The notes beneath the pieces were generated by a model. That model saw only the letters and a list, made by a program, of their open reading frames with translations, was not told where the DNA came from and made no database searches. Positions 8,691 to 17,615 of a stretch of 64,000 nt of DNA are shown here, piece by piece; position 1 is the first letter of the stretch; each line of letters opens with the position of its first letter. This DNA is from Flavobacterium segetis (GTDB lineage: Bacteria; Bacteroidota; Bacteroidia; Flavobacteriales; Flavobacteriaceae): the NCBI RefSeq assembly GCF_900129575.1, contig NZ_FQWE01000001.1:248001-312000 (forward strand). The letters are read 5' to 3'. A program made the position numbers and the translations under genes.

Positions 8691-9635
8691 TTAAAATCCA
8701 AATGTGGTTATTTCTTTTTTTGCAATCTCAAAATCGGTTATCATATCTTCAATAATCTTTGCTGCTGGTTGTATTTCATTTATTATTCCTGCAATTTGAC
8801 CTATTTCAAGTTCGCCCTCAATTAAATCGCCTTGAAACATACCTCGTTTTGCTCTTGCACGACCTAATAACGTTATAAGCTCCTCTTTTGTTGGATTTTG
8901 CTGATACAAATCTTGAATGTCCTGGTAGAATTTGTTTTTAATTAATCGAACTGGCGCCAATTCTTTCAAGGTAAGTTGGGTATCGCCTTCGTGTACATTC
9001 ACAATTGTATGCTTAAAATTATCGTGTGCTGACGATTCGGTCGATGCAGCGAATCTACTACCTACTTGTACACCATCAGCACCCAGAATCATTGCAGCTA
9101 GCATTCCTCGACCCGTTGCAATTCCGCCGGCTGCGATTAGGGGAACTGTAATTTTTTCCCGTACCATAGGAATAAGCGTAAATGTCGTAGTTTCCTCTCT
9201 ACCATTGTGTCCACCAGCTTCAAAGCCTTCAGCAACTATTGCATCAACTCCAGCACTTTGCGCTTTTAATGCAAATGTTGAACTACTAACTACATGAACA
9301 ACCGTAATGTCGTTTTCTTTTAAAAATGACGTCCATGTTTTAGGATTACCAGCTGATGTAAATACAATTTTCACTCCTTCATCTATTATAATTTTAATTA
9401 TTTCCTCGATGTTAGGATAGAGCATTGGCACATTTACACCAAAAGGTTTTGAAGTTGCTTTTTTACATTTTTGAATGTGTTCTCGCAAAATTTCAGGATA
9501 CATTGAACCGGCACCAATTAATCCCAATCCACCAGCATTGCTAACGGCACTTGCTAACTTATAACCACTATTCCAAATCATTCCTCCCTGGATAATTGGG
9601 TATTTTATCTTGAAAAGATCAGTAATTTTATTCAT
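8691..9635 (-). CDS. FMN-dependent nitronate monooxygenase / FabK-like oxidoreductase
   Basis: A 314-residue TIM-barrel flavoprotein. Landmarks are YPIIQGGMIW at the N-terminus, SNAGGLGLIGAG, VAEGFEAGGHNG (the conserved His-Gly segment near residue 150) and AAGGIATGRGMLAA with GADGVQVGSRF for FMN phosphate binding. This family contains nitronate monooxygenases and enoyl-ACP reductase FabK, which are hard to separate by motif. The EAGGHNGR pattern and C-terminal GQIAGII region are often found in FabK-type annotations. The next gene follows without a gap. Confidence 0.85.
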   Translation of the reverse strand: MNKITDLFKIKYPIIQGGMIWNSGYKLASAVSNAGGLGLIGAGSMYPEILREHIQKCKKATSKPFGVNVPMLYPNIEEIIKIIIDEGVKIVFTSAGNPKTWTSFLKENDITVVHVVSSSTFALKAQSAGVDAIVAEGFEAGGHNGREETTTFTLIPMVREKITVPLIAAGGIATGRGMLAAMILGADGVQVGSRFAASTESSAHDNFKHTIVNVHEGDTQLTLKELAPVRLIKNKFYQDIQDLYQQNPTKEELITLLGRARAKRGMFQGDLIEGELEIGQIAGIINEIQPAAKIIEDMITDFEIAKKEITTFGF

Positions 9636-9647
9636 TTAAGTTTATGC

Positions 9648-11261
9648 TTATTGCTTTATAATTTTTCCCGATTTAGAAAAATTATCTGATTCCATTTTAT
9701 AAAAATATATTCCTTTTTCTAAGGGCTTTAAAGAAATTGTTGCTGCGTTAGCAGTAACCGTTTGCTCCATCATTTTCTGACCAATAGTATTAAAAATAAA
9801 CAATGTTCCAGATTTAAATTTATCAGGTAACATAATTAAAATAAAGTCATTTGTTGGATTTGGATAAACGATAAATTCATCTGAAACGAGCGAATTTGAA
9901 AACAACTGGTTTTTTAATGCTAAAGAAAAATTAGGAATTCCATAACCATATTCATTATCAGGATTTGTAAATCGATCCGCCGATTGAAGAACAATATCGC
10001 GAATTTGCCGATTTGTCTTTTGCGGAAGCGCTTGCCATAAACTTGCGATCATTCCCGCCATAATTGGTGCTGAAAATGAAGTGCCATTTGCTACTCCTAT
10101 TTTCCCTGTTTCATCAGAAACAACAGCTGATTGGCCCTGAGCCATAACTTCTGGCTTTATTCTCTGGTCGAATGCTGGACCTATAGAACTAAATCCAACT
10201 CGGTTTCTAGTAGCATTAACAGCTCCAACAGCAATTACCGAAATAGCATCTGCGGGAACAGCAATATGAGGATCCAAGTTATCAGAACCTGAATTTCCGG
10301 CTGAGGTTACGATAATCATACCTCTACTAAAAGCAATTTCAGCACCTTTCGACATGAATGCAGTTGTACCATTCATTTCGTTATACGTATGATTGTAAGA
10401 AGCATCGTCAAATTCAAAATAGCCTAATGATGAATTTATGACGTCAACACCTAGGCTATCTGCTTTTTCAGCTGCTTCGACCCAGAGCGATTCTTCAACA
10501 GGATTTTCAGAATCATCATTTTCTGTGACAAATAAATAATACGATGCATCTGGCGCGGTTCCAACTAATGAATTTTCTTTGTAGCCGCCCATTGTTGAAA
10601 GCACTAATGTACCGTGAGAATCTCCTGAATAAAAATTAGAATTTCGCAATACAAAATTGTAACCACCTAAAATCTTATTGTTATTTACAAGTCTCTGGAA
10701 AGGTTGTGCCGTATTCACTCCTGGAAAGCCAGAATCCATAATTGCAATGATTTTACCCGAGCCAGTGAAATTTTGATGATGCAAAACTTGTCCACTTAGC
10801 ATTTCTATTTGGTTTGCGGAAGTACCGTATGCAAAGTCAATTTTAGTCTTCTTAGTTTTACTACCTTGTTTAATCTTTGCCGATTTTATAATTCGCGCCG
10901 ACTGATTTAAAGATTTATTGGCAAAATCAATTTTGTCTACAAAAGTTAATGTTCTTAAAGTATTCAAATTTGATTGACTTCCGCGAACATGAACGGCATT
11001 TAGCCATTTTGACTTAGCTAAAACAGTAACTCCTACTGTTGCTTTTACTTGTGTAATAAATGAGGAATTAATAGGGATATCTTTCTCGTCTAAAGTAATG
11101 TTTTGATTACTCCTGCGATCTAAAGCTCTTTGCGAAAGCATAGACAAAGGTGAATCAAAATATAGTTGAGAACTCGGTTTTGCATTGAAATACACCCAAG
11201 CATCTTGCTGCGAAAATCCTAGAGAGGAAATCAATAATAAAATGAAGTACTGTTTTTTCAT
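9648..11261 (-). CDS. Secreted S8 subtilisin-like peptidase with T9SS sorting domain
   Basis: A 537-residue protein with a signal peptide (MKKQYFILLLISSLGFS). It has an N-terminal propeptide-like region, then the subtilase triad: Asp176 in AIMDSGFPG, His216 in GDSHGTLV and Ser395 in NGTSFSAP. The C-terminal ~75 residues begin YPNPTND and end GKIIKQ, the pattern of a type A sorting domain recognised by the type IX (Por) secretion system of Bacteroidota. The protease is therefore expected at the cell surface or outside the cell. It is followed by the FabK-like gene 13 bp after it on the same strand. Confidence 0.93.
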   Translation of the reverse strand: MKKQYFILLLISSLGFSQQDAWVYFNAKPSSQLYFDSPLSMLSQRALDRRSNQNITLDEKDIPINSSFITQVKATVGVTVLAKSKWLNAVHVRGSQSNLNTLRTLTFVDKIDFANKSLNQSARIIKSAKIKQGSKTKKTKIDFAYGTSANQIEMLSGQVLHHQNFTGSGKIIAIMDSGFPGVNTAQPFQRLVNNNKILGGYNFVLRNSNFYSGDSHGTLVLSTMGGYKENSLVGTAPDASYYLFVTENDDSENPVEESLWVEAAEKADSLGVDVINSSLGYFEFDDASYNHTYNEMNGTTAFMSKGAEIAFSRGMIIVTSAGNSGSDNLDPHIAVPADAISVIAVGAVNATRNRVGFSSIGPAFDQRIKPEVMAQGQSAVVSDETGKIGVANGTSFSAPIMAGMIASLWQALPQKTNRQIRDIVLQSADRFTNPDNEYGYGIPNFSLALKNQLFSNSLVSDEFIVYPNPTNDFILIMLPDKFKSGTLFIFNTIGQKMMEQTVTANAATISLKPLEKGIYFYKMESDNFSKSGKIIKQ

Positions 11262-11322
11262 ATAAAAAAATGTATGTTATGATGAAAAATATAATATTAC
11301 CAATTGTTTTAATTAATATTTT

Positions 11323-12519
11323 TTAGGATATTACTCCAGATCCAATTAATTCATCTTCTAAATACCAAGCTGCAAATTGTCCTTCAGTAATTGCTGATTG
11401 AGGTTCAGCAAATTCAATATACAATACAGTTTCAAATTGATATAAAGTCGCTCTTTGCAACGGCTGTCTATATCTTATTCGCACCATGTACTCGACTCTT
11501 TCTCCATTGGCTAAAGCCAAATCATTTCGAATCCAATGCACTTCTTGATTTTCAATTTTGAGCGCTTTTTTAAATAATCCAGGATGCATACTTGTTAATC
11601 CAGTGTAGATCGTATTAGTTTCTACATTAGTTGCAATAATAAACAAAGGATCAGTTGTGCCCCCCACATTCAATCCTTTTCGTTGACCCGTGGTAAAATA
11701 ATGTGCTCCTTGATGTTTTCCTACTATTTTACCCATCTGTGGTGTGTAAGGAACGTGACTGGATGCTGCTTGTAAAATATCTTCTAAGGTAAGACTACCA
11801 GACGATATTTTACTAGAATATATTGAATCGTTCTTATCAATTTGGATGATCAAACCTTCTTTTGGTCGTAATTTTTGCTGTAAAAATTCTGGCAAACGTA
11901 CTTTCCCTATAAAACACAATCCTTGTGAGTCTTTCTTTTCAGCAGTAATCAAGTCCATTTGAGCGGCTATCGATCTAACTTCTGGCTTTGTCAATTCTCC
12001 AATAGGAAATAAAGATTTTGATAATTGATCCTGTGATAATTGACAAAGAAAATACGACTGATCTTTGTTACCATCTGTACCCGCTTGTAGTTGATAAATA
12101 GTCTCGCCGTTAACATCAATTTCCGTTTTACGGCAATAGTGACCTGTTGCAACATAATCAGCTCCAAGATTTAGTGCAATTTTCATAAAAACATCAAATT
12201 TTATTTCACGATTGCAAAGCACATCTGGATTAGGAGTTCGTCCTCTTTCATATTCATTGAACATATAATCAACGATTTTCTCTTTGTATTCCTCGCTTAA
12301 ATCAACCGTTTGAAAAGGAATTCCTAATTTTTCGGCAACTAGCAAAGCATCATTACTGTCTTCTAACCAGGGACATTCGTTAGAAATAGTAACAGAATCA
12401 TCATGCCAATTCTTCATAAAAAGACCAATAACATCATATCCTTGCTGTTGCAACAAATAGGCTGCAACACTTGAATCTACTCCTCCGGAAAGTCCTACAA
12501 CAACACGCTTCATCTTCAA
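11323..12519 (-). CDS. mnmA: tRNA-specific 2-thiouridylase MnmA
   Basis: A 398-residue PP-loop enzyme. The ATP-binding loop GLSGGVDSS lies at residues 9-17, and catalytic Cys residues sit in VLCNREIKF and QGLCFIG. The tRNA-binding insert and C-terminal beta domain ([14 protein letters not shown]) are present. It thiolates U34 of Lys, Glu and Gln tRNAs. Met1 and Met3 are both possible starts; neither has an SD. A CAAAGTTA box lies 24 bp upstream on the coding strand's template (12543-12550). Confidence 0.95.
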   Translation of the reverse strand: MKMKRVVVGLSGGVDSSVAAYLLQQQGYDVIGLFMKNWHDDSVTISNECPWLEDSNDALLVAEKLGIPFQTVDLSEEYKEKIVDYMFNEYERGRTPNPDVLCNREIKFDVFMKIALNLGADYVATGHYCRKTEIDVNGETIYQLQAGTDGNKDQSYFLCQLSQDQLSKSLFPIGELTKPEVRSIAAQMDLITAEKKDSQGLCFIGKVRLPEFLQQKLRPKEGLIIQIDKNDSIYSSKISSGSLTLEDILQAASSHVPYTPQMGKIVGKHQGAHYFTTGQRKGLNVGGTTDPLFIIATNVETNTIYTGLTSMHPGLFKKALKIENQEVHWIRNDLALANGERVEYMVRIRYRQPLQRATLYQFETVLYIEFAEPQSAITEGQFAAWYLEDELIGSGVIS

Positions 12520-12542
12520 AAAATTATAATTTTATAAGGATG

Positions 12543-12550
12543 CAAAGTTA
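12543..12550 (-). promoter_or_regulatory. Putative -7 box for mnmA
   Basis: Read on the minus strand this is TAACTTTG, an exact match to the Bacteroidota TAnnTTTG -7 element. No clear -33 TTG partner is visible. Confidence 0.4.
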
Positions 12551-12839
12551 CGAATATTTACTGGAGAAAAAATATGAGAATATCGAGATGGTATTCTTTT
12601 ATTATTAGCTAAAAATCCAACTTGGACAATCATTAATATATCTTACTCCGTAAAAAAAGTAAATAAATTTTTTCGGTTTTATATCTAAAAAATTATGAAA
12701 GACAAATGGGAGAATTTTCTAATAAAAGGAAATAATCGTTATTGAAGAATTTATAAAACAACGATCTGAAAACTGCCCGCCTTCAAATATTTTAATCTAT
12801 TTTATGTTTTGACTTGGAGAACTTTAAAATAAACGAAGT
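12551..12839. other. Intergenic between mnmA and Rrf2 gene
   Basis: AT-rich sequence with no convincing gene. A 16-codon frame at about 12695-12745 starts MKDKWENFLIKGNN, vaguely like a sigma-factor N-terminus, but ends at a stop. I would not call it. Confidence 0.4.
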
Positions 12840-13274
12840 CTAATATCTCAAAAAAGTATCTCCAGATTTAATACCAAGTGCTAACTCCTCTAGATTGGTA
12901 TTTTCTAGCATCAAGGCTAATTCAGTTCTAATTTGAACAAATTTTTCGTGTAAAGGGCAGGGATGTTCTTCATTACATGATTGTAGTCCCAAACCGCAAC
13001 CTGTAAAAACTCGATCTCCTTCGAGTGCAGTGACAATTTGTGCAAGTGTTATTTGGCGCATCAATTCTTTTGATATTTCAAAACCACCACCCACACCTTT
13101 AACGGACTGAACGATGGCATTTTTAGATAGAATTTGTAAAATCTTTGCAGTGAAGGCTTCAGGAGAATCAATTTTTTTTGCTATTTCCTTTAATCCTACA
13201 CGTGTATTAAGATAAGATTGAGAAGCGATAAAGATAGCAGCTCTAATTCCGTATTCACAAGTTTTAGAAAACAT
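12840..13274 (-). CDS. Rrf2-family Fe-S regulator, NsrR-like
   Basis: A 144-residue winged-helix regulator. The N-terminal half is the Rrf2 DNA-binding domain (TCEYGIRAAIF, then KGVGGGFEI for the wing). Three Cys at positions 93, 100 and 106 (GCGLGLQSC, HPCPLH) fit the Fe-S ligands of IscR and NsrR-type proteins, with spacing close to NsrR. NsrR senses nitric oxide and represses NO-detoxification and nitrite-reduction genes. The neighbourhood (hemerythrin, Ric, nirK) supports that role. Two palindromes at 14643-14660 and 14830-14847 are candidate operators. IscR-like function is the alternative. Confidence 0.85.
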   Translation of the reverse strand: MFSKTCEYGIRAAIFIASQSYLNTRVGLKEIAKKIDSPEAFTAKILQILSKNAIVQSVKGVGGGFEISKELMRQITLAQIVTALEGDRVFTGCGLGLQSCNEEHPCPLHEKFVQIRTELALMLENTNLEELALGIKSGDTFLRY

Positions 13275-13352
13275 ACAGTTTGTTTTTTTTACAAATTTAC
13301 AGAATCACGGTAACACTTCTTTGAAATTTTCAATCCACTTTAGTAATTCAAT

Positions 13353-13817
13353 TTATAACCAGAAAACATCGGTATTGTTTTCAATAAAATTCTCGTCAGA
13401 GTGAAATTTACTAATATCAGCCAATTGAGAAGCGCTGGCAATCTTTTGGATTTCAGGAAATAAAGTACGTTCTTCAAATCGAATGTGCTGCTCCAATAAT
13501 TCGGCTATATTCTTAAACGTTTGTTCCAAATCATTCTCTTCCGTAAATAACTTGGTCAATTTATAATGATCGGATAAGGCTTGCTCTACGAATTCGTTTG
13601 CCGAACCAAGCACAGAAAACACAAATTTTTCCTCCAGTTCAAAATGAGACTTTAGATGAGTTTTATAAAACCAATTTATATAATTTTTTATTCTTTTGAG
13701 ATCAATATTTTTTGAAAAGGCAGTTTTAATTTTCCAACACAATTGTAAACCATGATGATGATCATGGCTTAATGGTTGCAGTTCTTTTATTCTCTTTAAA
13801 GGTTTTTGTGAGATCAT
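13353..13817 (-). CDS. Hemerythrin-domain protein
   Basis: About 154 residues from the preferred ATG at 13815-13817 (MISQKPLKR); an in-frame ATG 27 bp further upstream is possible. It is four-helical, with the His/Glu ligands of a hemerythrin-like di-iron site: LSHDHHHG, HFELEEKF, a central DHYKL and EQHIRFEERTLF. Proteins of this group bind O2 or NO or act beside Ric. It is 35 bp downstream of the ric gene on the same strand and 78 bp ahead of the Rrf2 gene, so the three could form one NO-responsive operon. Confidence 0.85.
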   Translation of the reverse strand: MISQKPLKRIKELQPLSHDHHHGLQLCWKIKTAFSKNIDLKRIKNYINWFYKTHLKSHFELEEKFVFSVLGSANEFVEQALSDHYKLTKLFTEENDLEQTFKNIAELLEQHIRFEERTLFPEIQKIASASQLADISKFHSDENFIENNTDVFWL

Positions 13818-13852
13818 AAAATTATTTTTAAGCTTTATTTTCATATTAAACT

Positions 13853-14587
13853 TTAGTTTTCTTTGAACGTATATTTTTGTTCTAAAAGTGCCGCAGCTGG
13901 AAATAAAATATTGTTTTCCAAGTGAATGTGTTTGTGAAGGTCTTGTTCAAAATCACTTAACATTGCAAAAGTCACTTTGTATGTACTACAACCGTCAGTA
14001 GGCGGCGTATAATTATTAGTTAATTCAGCAATTTTTACAAATCGATCACCTTCGGCTTCGTGTTCTTGCATCATCATTTCAATAGGATTTTTTACAGTTC
14101 CAAAATGAGGAGCCTTGATCGCTTCATCAGTAAGACTCGCTTTTGCTAATTTTTTGATAAATGGAAATAAGATTAGTTCTTCTTTTTTCATGTGCTGCGC
14201 TAATTCACCAGCACAACCTTTAAAAAGTTCATTTATTTCAAATAATTCAGGATGAGTAGCACCATGCACTTTACATAATTTGTCTAAAAATGGAAGTAAA
14301 ATTTGAGTCTTTTCTTCCACATAACGATGATGCGTTTTCTCAATATAATCAGCTAATAAATCTAATGGCCAAGATTTAAAGTCAATCCCATTATCATTTT
14401 TAGTGTTTGAAATATTTTCTATCTCTTGATACAAGATATTAATATCAATATTTTTTTTATCACAAGCTTGTTCAATCGTTCTGTTTCCTTTACAACAAAA
14501 ATCAAGGCCATATCTCGAAAAAACGGCTGCTGTTCTAAAATCTTTTGCTACGTATTCTCCTATTGTTATCTTCTCTAAAGTTTGCAT
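13853..14587 (-). CDS. ric: Iron-sulfur cluster repair di-iron protein Ric (YtfE/ScdA/DnrN)
   Basis: A 244-residue protein from ATG 14585-14587; a longer frame beginning 11 codons earlier lacks family similarity. The N-terminal ScdA domain has the twin Cys GLDFCCKGNR (Cys31, Cys32). The C-terminal hemerythrin-like part carries spaced His and Glu residues (THHRYVEE, HMKKEE, MMQEHEAEGD, HIHLENNILFP) for a di-iron centre. Ric repairs Fe-S clusters after NO or oxidative damage. It is divergent from the nirK operon, and its promoter region has a palindrome shared with that operon. Confidence 0.93.
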   Translation of the reverse strand: MQTLEKITIGEYVAKDFRTAAVFSRYGLDFCCKGNRTIEQACDKKNIDINILYQEIENISNTKNDNGIDFKSWPLDLLADYIEKTHHRYVEEKTQILLPFLDKLCKVHGATHPELFEINELFKGCAGELAQHMKKEELILFPFIKKLAKASLTDEAIKAPHFGTVKNPIEMMMQEHEAEGDRFVKIAELTNNYTPPTDGCSTYKVTFAMLSDFEQDLHKHIHLENNILFPAAALLEQKYTFKEN

Positions 14588-14617
14588 GATTAAAATTTTT
14601 AAATTAAAATATTTATA

Positions 14618-14660
14618 CAAATTTAAATCTTTTTTTTATATAAAGGACAAATTTATCCTT
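14618..14660 (-). promoter_or_regulatory. ric promoter with overlapping palindromic operator
   Basis: On the minus strand a TAAATTTG -7 box (14618-14625) has a TTTG -33 box (14648-14651) 22 bp upstream. The -33 box lies inside the palindrome AAGGACAAATTTATCCTT (14643-14660). A protein bound there would block the polymerase. A related palindrome occurs in the nirK leader. The likely binder is the Rrf2 regulator three genes away; that is inference. Confidence 0.55.
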
Positions 14661-14772
14661 AATTAAATAATTTTACTAATATTCCTTTTAAATAGCTAAA
14701 TAAGAGATATTTAAATTCATAAAAAATATTTAAAATTATGTTAAATCAATACATTCAAATTATTTAAAAAAA

Positions 14773-14786
14773 ATGATTTTTATCAT
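14773..14786 (+). promoter_or_regulatory. FNR/CRP-type palindrome upstream of nirK
   Basis: ATGATTTTTATCAT is a perfect ATGAT-N4-ATCAT palindrome, one base per half-site away from the TTGAT-N4-ATCAA consensus of FNR/DNR-type regulators. Its centre is about 41 bp before the start site expected from the downstream -7 box, the usual position for class II activation. Confidence 0.5.
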
Positions 14787-14808
14787 ATTTTCTAAATAAT
14801 TTCTTTCA

Positions 14809-14847
14809 TTAATTTGTAGTAATAAAACAAAGGATAAAATCATCTTT
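14809..14847 (+). promoter_or_regulatory. nirK -7 box and leader palindrome
   Basis: TTAATTTG (14809-14816) is a near match to TAnnTTTG, with no good -33 box, as expected for an activated promoter. Downstream, AAGGATAAAATCATCTTT (14830-14847) aligns with the ric palindrome at 14 of 18 positions and would lie just after the start site, suiting a repressor. Confidence 0.5.
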
Positions 14848-14888
14848 TATTTTAGGAATTAAATCAAAATAATCTAAACCTCCTTATT

Positions 14889-16379
14889 ATGTATACACAA
14901 TTTAATTTAATCCAGAAAAGTAAGCGCGTTGCAATCTTATTTTTTCTCGCAATCGGAATTTTCGCTTGTAAAGAGAATGAGGAAAAAGATGCCAAATATT
15001 ATGAAAATATAAAAATGGTAGGTCAAAAAACAGCAGAATTGACTGCTCCACCATTTGTTCCAGCGCCAGTAGGTGATCGTCCAGCGATGAAACTTATAGT
15101 TAATATGGAGATTACAGAAAAAGAAGGTGAAATGGTAGATGGCGTAAAGTATACGTACTGGACATTTGGCGGATCTGTTCCTGGAAGTTTTATTAGAACA
15201 CGTGTGGGAGATGAAGTAGAATTTCATTTAAAAAATCACCCTGACAATAAAATGCCGCACAATATAGATTTGCATGCGGTCACAGGGCCTGGTGGTGGCG
15301 CCACCTCATCACTTGTAGCTCCCGGACATGAAAAAGTTTTCAGCTTTAAAACATTAAATCCAGGTTTGTATGTGTATCACTGTGCCACCGCTCCTGTGGG
15401 AATGCACATAGCAAACGGAATGTACGGCTTAATATTAGTAGAACCAGAAGGCGGATTAGCTCCCGTTGATAAAGAATACTACATTATGCAGGGCGATTTT
15501 TACACAAAAGGATCTTACGGGGAACAAGGTAATCAACCGTTTGACATGGAAAAAGCGATAAAAGAACAACCTGATTACGTTGTATTTAATGGAAAAGTTG
15601 GAGCTCTAACTGGTGACAAAGCATTAACTGCTAAAAGAGGTGAAACCGTTCGAATTTTTATGGGAAATGGTGGTCCAAATTTAGTTTCTTCTTTTCATGC
15701 AATTGGTGAAATATTTGATAAAGTACACGTTGAGGGTGGAGATTTAATTAATAAAAACGTTCAAACTACTTTAATTCCTGCTGGTGGTGCTGCTATTGTT
15801 GAACTTAAAGTTGAAGTTCCTGGAACCTTTATTCTTGTAGATCACTCGATATTTAGAGCCTTTAATAAGGGCGCACTAGGAATGTTGAAAGTAGAAGGTG
15901 AAGAAAATAAAAAAGTATATTCAGGCACTATTCAAGAGGGAATTTATTTACCTGAGGGTGGAACAATCCAGACGATGCCAAAGGTTGCAGGTACTCCAAA
16001 AAATACAGTAGCTAAAACACTAGCTCAACAGGTTGTTTCAGGTAAAGCTTTGTATGGAAGAACATGTTCTGCTTGTCATCAAGCAGAGGGACAAGGTGTG
16101 CCAAATGCCTTCCCTCCATTAGCCAAATCAGATTTCCTCAATGCAAATCCAGATAGAGCAGTAAATGCAGTTTTACATGGCTTAAGCGGAGAAGTAACCG
16201 TAAATGGTAAAAAATTCAATAATGTTATGACTAGTCAAAACCTTACTGATGACGAAGTATCTGATGTATTAACATACGTTTATAACAGTTGGGGAAATAA
16301 TAAAACGATTATAACTCCAGAGAAAGTAAAAGCAATTAGAGCAAAACCAGCTCCAAAAGCTAAAGATGTCCATGAATAA
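14889..16379 (+). CDS. nirK: Copper nitrite reductase fused to C-terminal cytochrome c
   Basis: A 496-residue lipoprotein (lipobox GIFAC, Cys27). All NirK ligands are present: type 1 copper His124, Cys165, His173, Met178; type 2 copper His129, His164, His319; catalytic Asp127 and His270. Residues ~380-480 form a class I cytochrome c with CSACH (Cys393, Cys396, His397). It reduces nitrite to NO in the periplasm, and the fused heme probably feeds electrons to the type 1 copper. It heads a plus-strand operon with a paralogous cytochrome c, an FGE-like protein and a SCO chaperone. The lipobox suggests anchoring to a membrane. Confidence 0.96.
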   Translation: MYTQFNLIQKSKRVAILFFLAIGIFACKENEEKDAKYYENIKMVGQKTAELTAPPFVPAPVGDRPAMKLIVNMEITEKEGEMVDGVKYTYWTFGGSVPGSFIRTRVGDEVEFHLKNHPDNKMPHNIDLHAVTGPGGGATSSLVAPGHEKVFSFKTLNPGLYVYHCATAPVGMHIANGMYGLILVEPEGGLAPVDKEYYIMQGDFYTKGSYGEQGNQPFDMEKAIKEQPDYVVFNGKVGALTGDKALTAKRGETVRIFMGNGGPNLVSSFHAIGEIFDKVHVEGGDLINKNVQTTLIPAGGAAIVELKVEVPGTFILVDHSIFRAFNKGALGMLKVEGEENKKVYSGTIQEGIYLPEGGTIQTMPKVAGTPKNTVAKTLAQQVVSGKALYGRTCSACHQAEGQGVPNAFPPLAKSDFLNANPDRAVNAVLHGLSGEVTVNGKKFNNVMTSQNLTDDEVSDVLTYVYNSWGNNKTIITPEKVKAIRAKPAPKAKDVHE

Positions 16380-16415
16380 AAAAGTAATAATAATTTTAAC
16401 AAAAATAATTTCAAA

Positions 16416-16793
16416 ATGAAAAAGTATATTTTTTCAATCGCTATGATAGCACTGGCTTTTCAAGGATACAGTCAAAGTGCTGATAAAGGTAAAAAAGTTT
16501 ATAATCAAGTTTGCATAGCTTGTCATCAGCCCACAGGTTTAGGAATTCCTGGAGCTTTCCCACCACTAGCTAAATCTGACTATTTAAATAAAGATGTGAA
16601 TAGAGCCATAAAAGGCGTAGTTCAAGGTCTTAAAGGCCCCATAACTGTAAATGGGACAAAGTATAATAGTATGATGCCTGCTCAAGCACTAAACGATCAG
16701 CAAATAGCTGATGTTATGACTTATGTTTACGCAAACTGGGGAAATAATAAAACTGTTGTAACTACTGTAATGGTTAAAGCTCAAAGAAAGTAA
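16416..16793 (+). CDS. Periplasmic class I cytochrome c
   Basis: A 125-residue protein with a signal peptide (MKKYIFSIAMIALAFQGYS) and a CIACH heme motif; Met in SMMPAQ is a likely axial ligand. Over its whole mature length it matches the NirK C-terminal domain (shared [21 protein letters not shown], then YVYANWGNNKT versus [11 protein letters not shown]), so the two derive from a duplication. It probably shuttles electrons to NirK. It lies 36 bp after nirK. Confidence 0.92.
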   Translation: MKKYIFSIAMIALAFQGYSQSADKGKKVYNQVCIACHQPTGLGIPGAFPPLAKSDYLNKDVNRAIKGVVQGLKGPITVNGTKYNSMMPAQALNDQQIADVMTYVYANWGNNKTVVTTVMVKAQRK

Positions 16794-16814
16794 AACCTCA
16801 AATTAAAAAAAGCC

Positions 16815-17588
16815 ATGTTGAAAAATAAAATAGTTTTGTCATTATTTCTATTAATAGTTACAACATCGCTAGTAGCTCAAGAGCCTAAAATGGTTGCCAT
16901 AGCAAGGGGGAAATTTGTTCCCCTCTATGGTGCTACAACTAAAACTCCTGTTGAAGTAAAACCTTTTTATATTGACGTTTATCCAGTTACAAATGCTCAA
17001 TATCTAACTTTTCTAAAAAAATATCCCGAAAATAGCCGTTCTCGAATTAAAGGAATTTTTGCTGATAAAAGTTATTTATCTCAATGGGAAAGCGACTTTA
17101 GTTTCGGAAAGGTTAATTTGAGTAATGCCCCAGTGACCAATGTCTCCTGGTTTACAGCTAAGAAATATTGCGAATGCCAAGGCGGTCGCCTTCCTACCAT
17201 GGATGAATGGGAATATGTTGCAATGGCTGACGAAAAACGAATTGATGCCCGTACTAAAGAAAGCTTCAATAAATACATTATGTCATGGTACGAAAAACCC
17301 AATACTTATGCGAATCCTGTGGGAGAAACATTTAAAAATTATTGGGGTGTTTATGACATGCATGGATTAGTATGGGAGTGGACCGGTGATTTTAACAGTA
17401 TCTTCTTATCAGGTGAATCACGAAAGGACAAGGATACTGACAAAAATTTATTTTGTGGAAGTGCGTCAGTAAATGCAACTGATTTAATGAACTATGCTGC
17501 TTTCATGCGTTACGCTTTTAGAGGAAGTTTGAAAGCCAGATACACCACAAAAAATTTAGGTTTCCGTTGCGCAAAAGATAAAAAATAG
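16815..17588 (+). CDS. Secreted formylglycine-generating-enzyme-like (SUMF1/FGE) protein
   Basis: A 257-residue protein with a signal peptide ending at VAQEP. It has the FGE fold landmarks: a MVAIARGKF start, VYPVTNAQYL, APVTNVSWFTAKKYCE, GGRLPTMDEWEYVA, HGLVWEWTGDF and a C-terminal NLGFRCAKDK. Only one Cys (FCGSAS) lies where catalytic FGE enzymes carry a Cys pair, so sulfatase-activating activity is doubtful. Similar proteins sit beside nirK in other Bacteroidota as I recall. A role in NirK maturation or electron transfer is inference only. Confidence 0.85.
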   Translation: MLKNKIVLSLFLLIVTTSLVAQEPKMVAIARGKFVPLYGATTKTPVEVKPFYIDVYPVTNAQYLTFLKKYPENSRSRIKGIFADKSYLSQWESDFSFGKVNLSNAPVTNVSWFTAKKYCECQGGRLPTMDEWEYVAMADEKRIDARTKESFNKYIMSWYEKPNTYANPVGETFKNYWGVYDMHGLVWEWTGDFNSIFLSGESRKDKDTDKNLFCGSASVNATDLMNYAAFMRYAFRGSLKARYTTKNLGFRCAKDKK

Positions 17589-17615
17589 TCTTTTATTTTA
17601 ACCAAAAACAAAAAA

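Noticed and set aside
12695-12745. Sigma-factor fragment MKDKWENFLIKGNN
   Set aside because: Only 16 codons before a stop, with no continued similarity in any frame.
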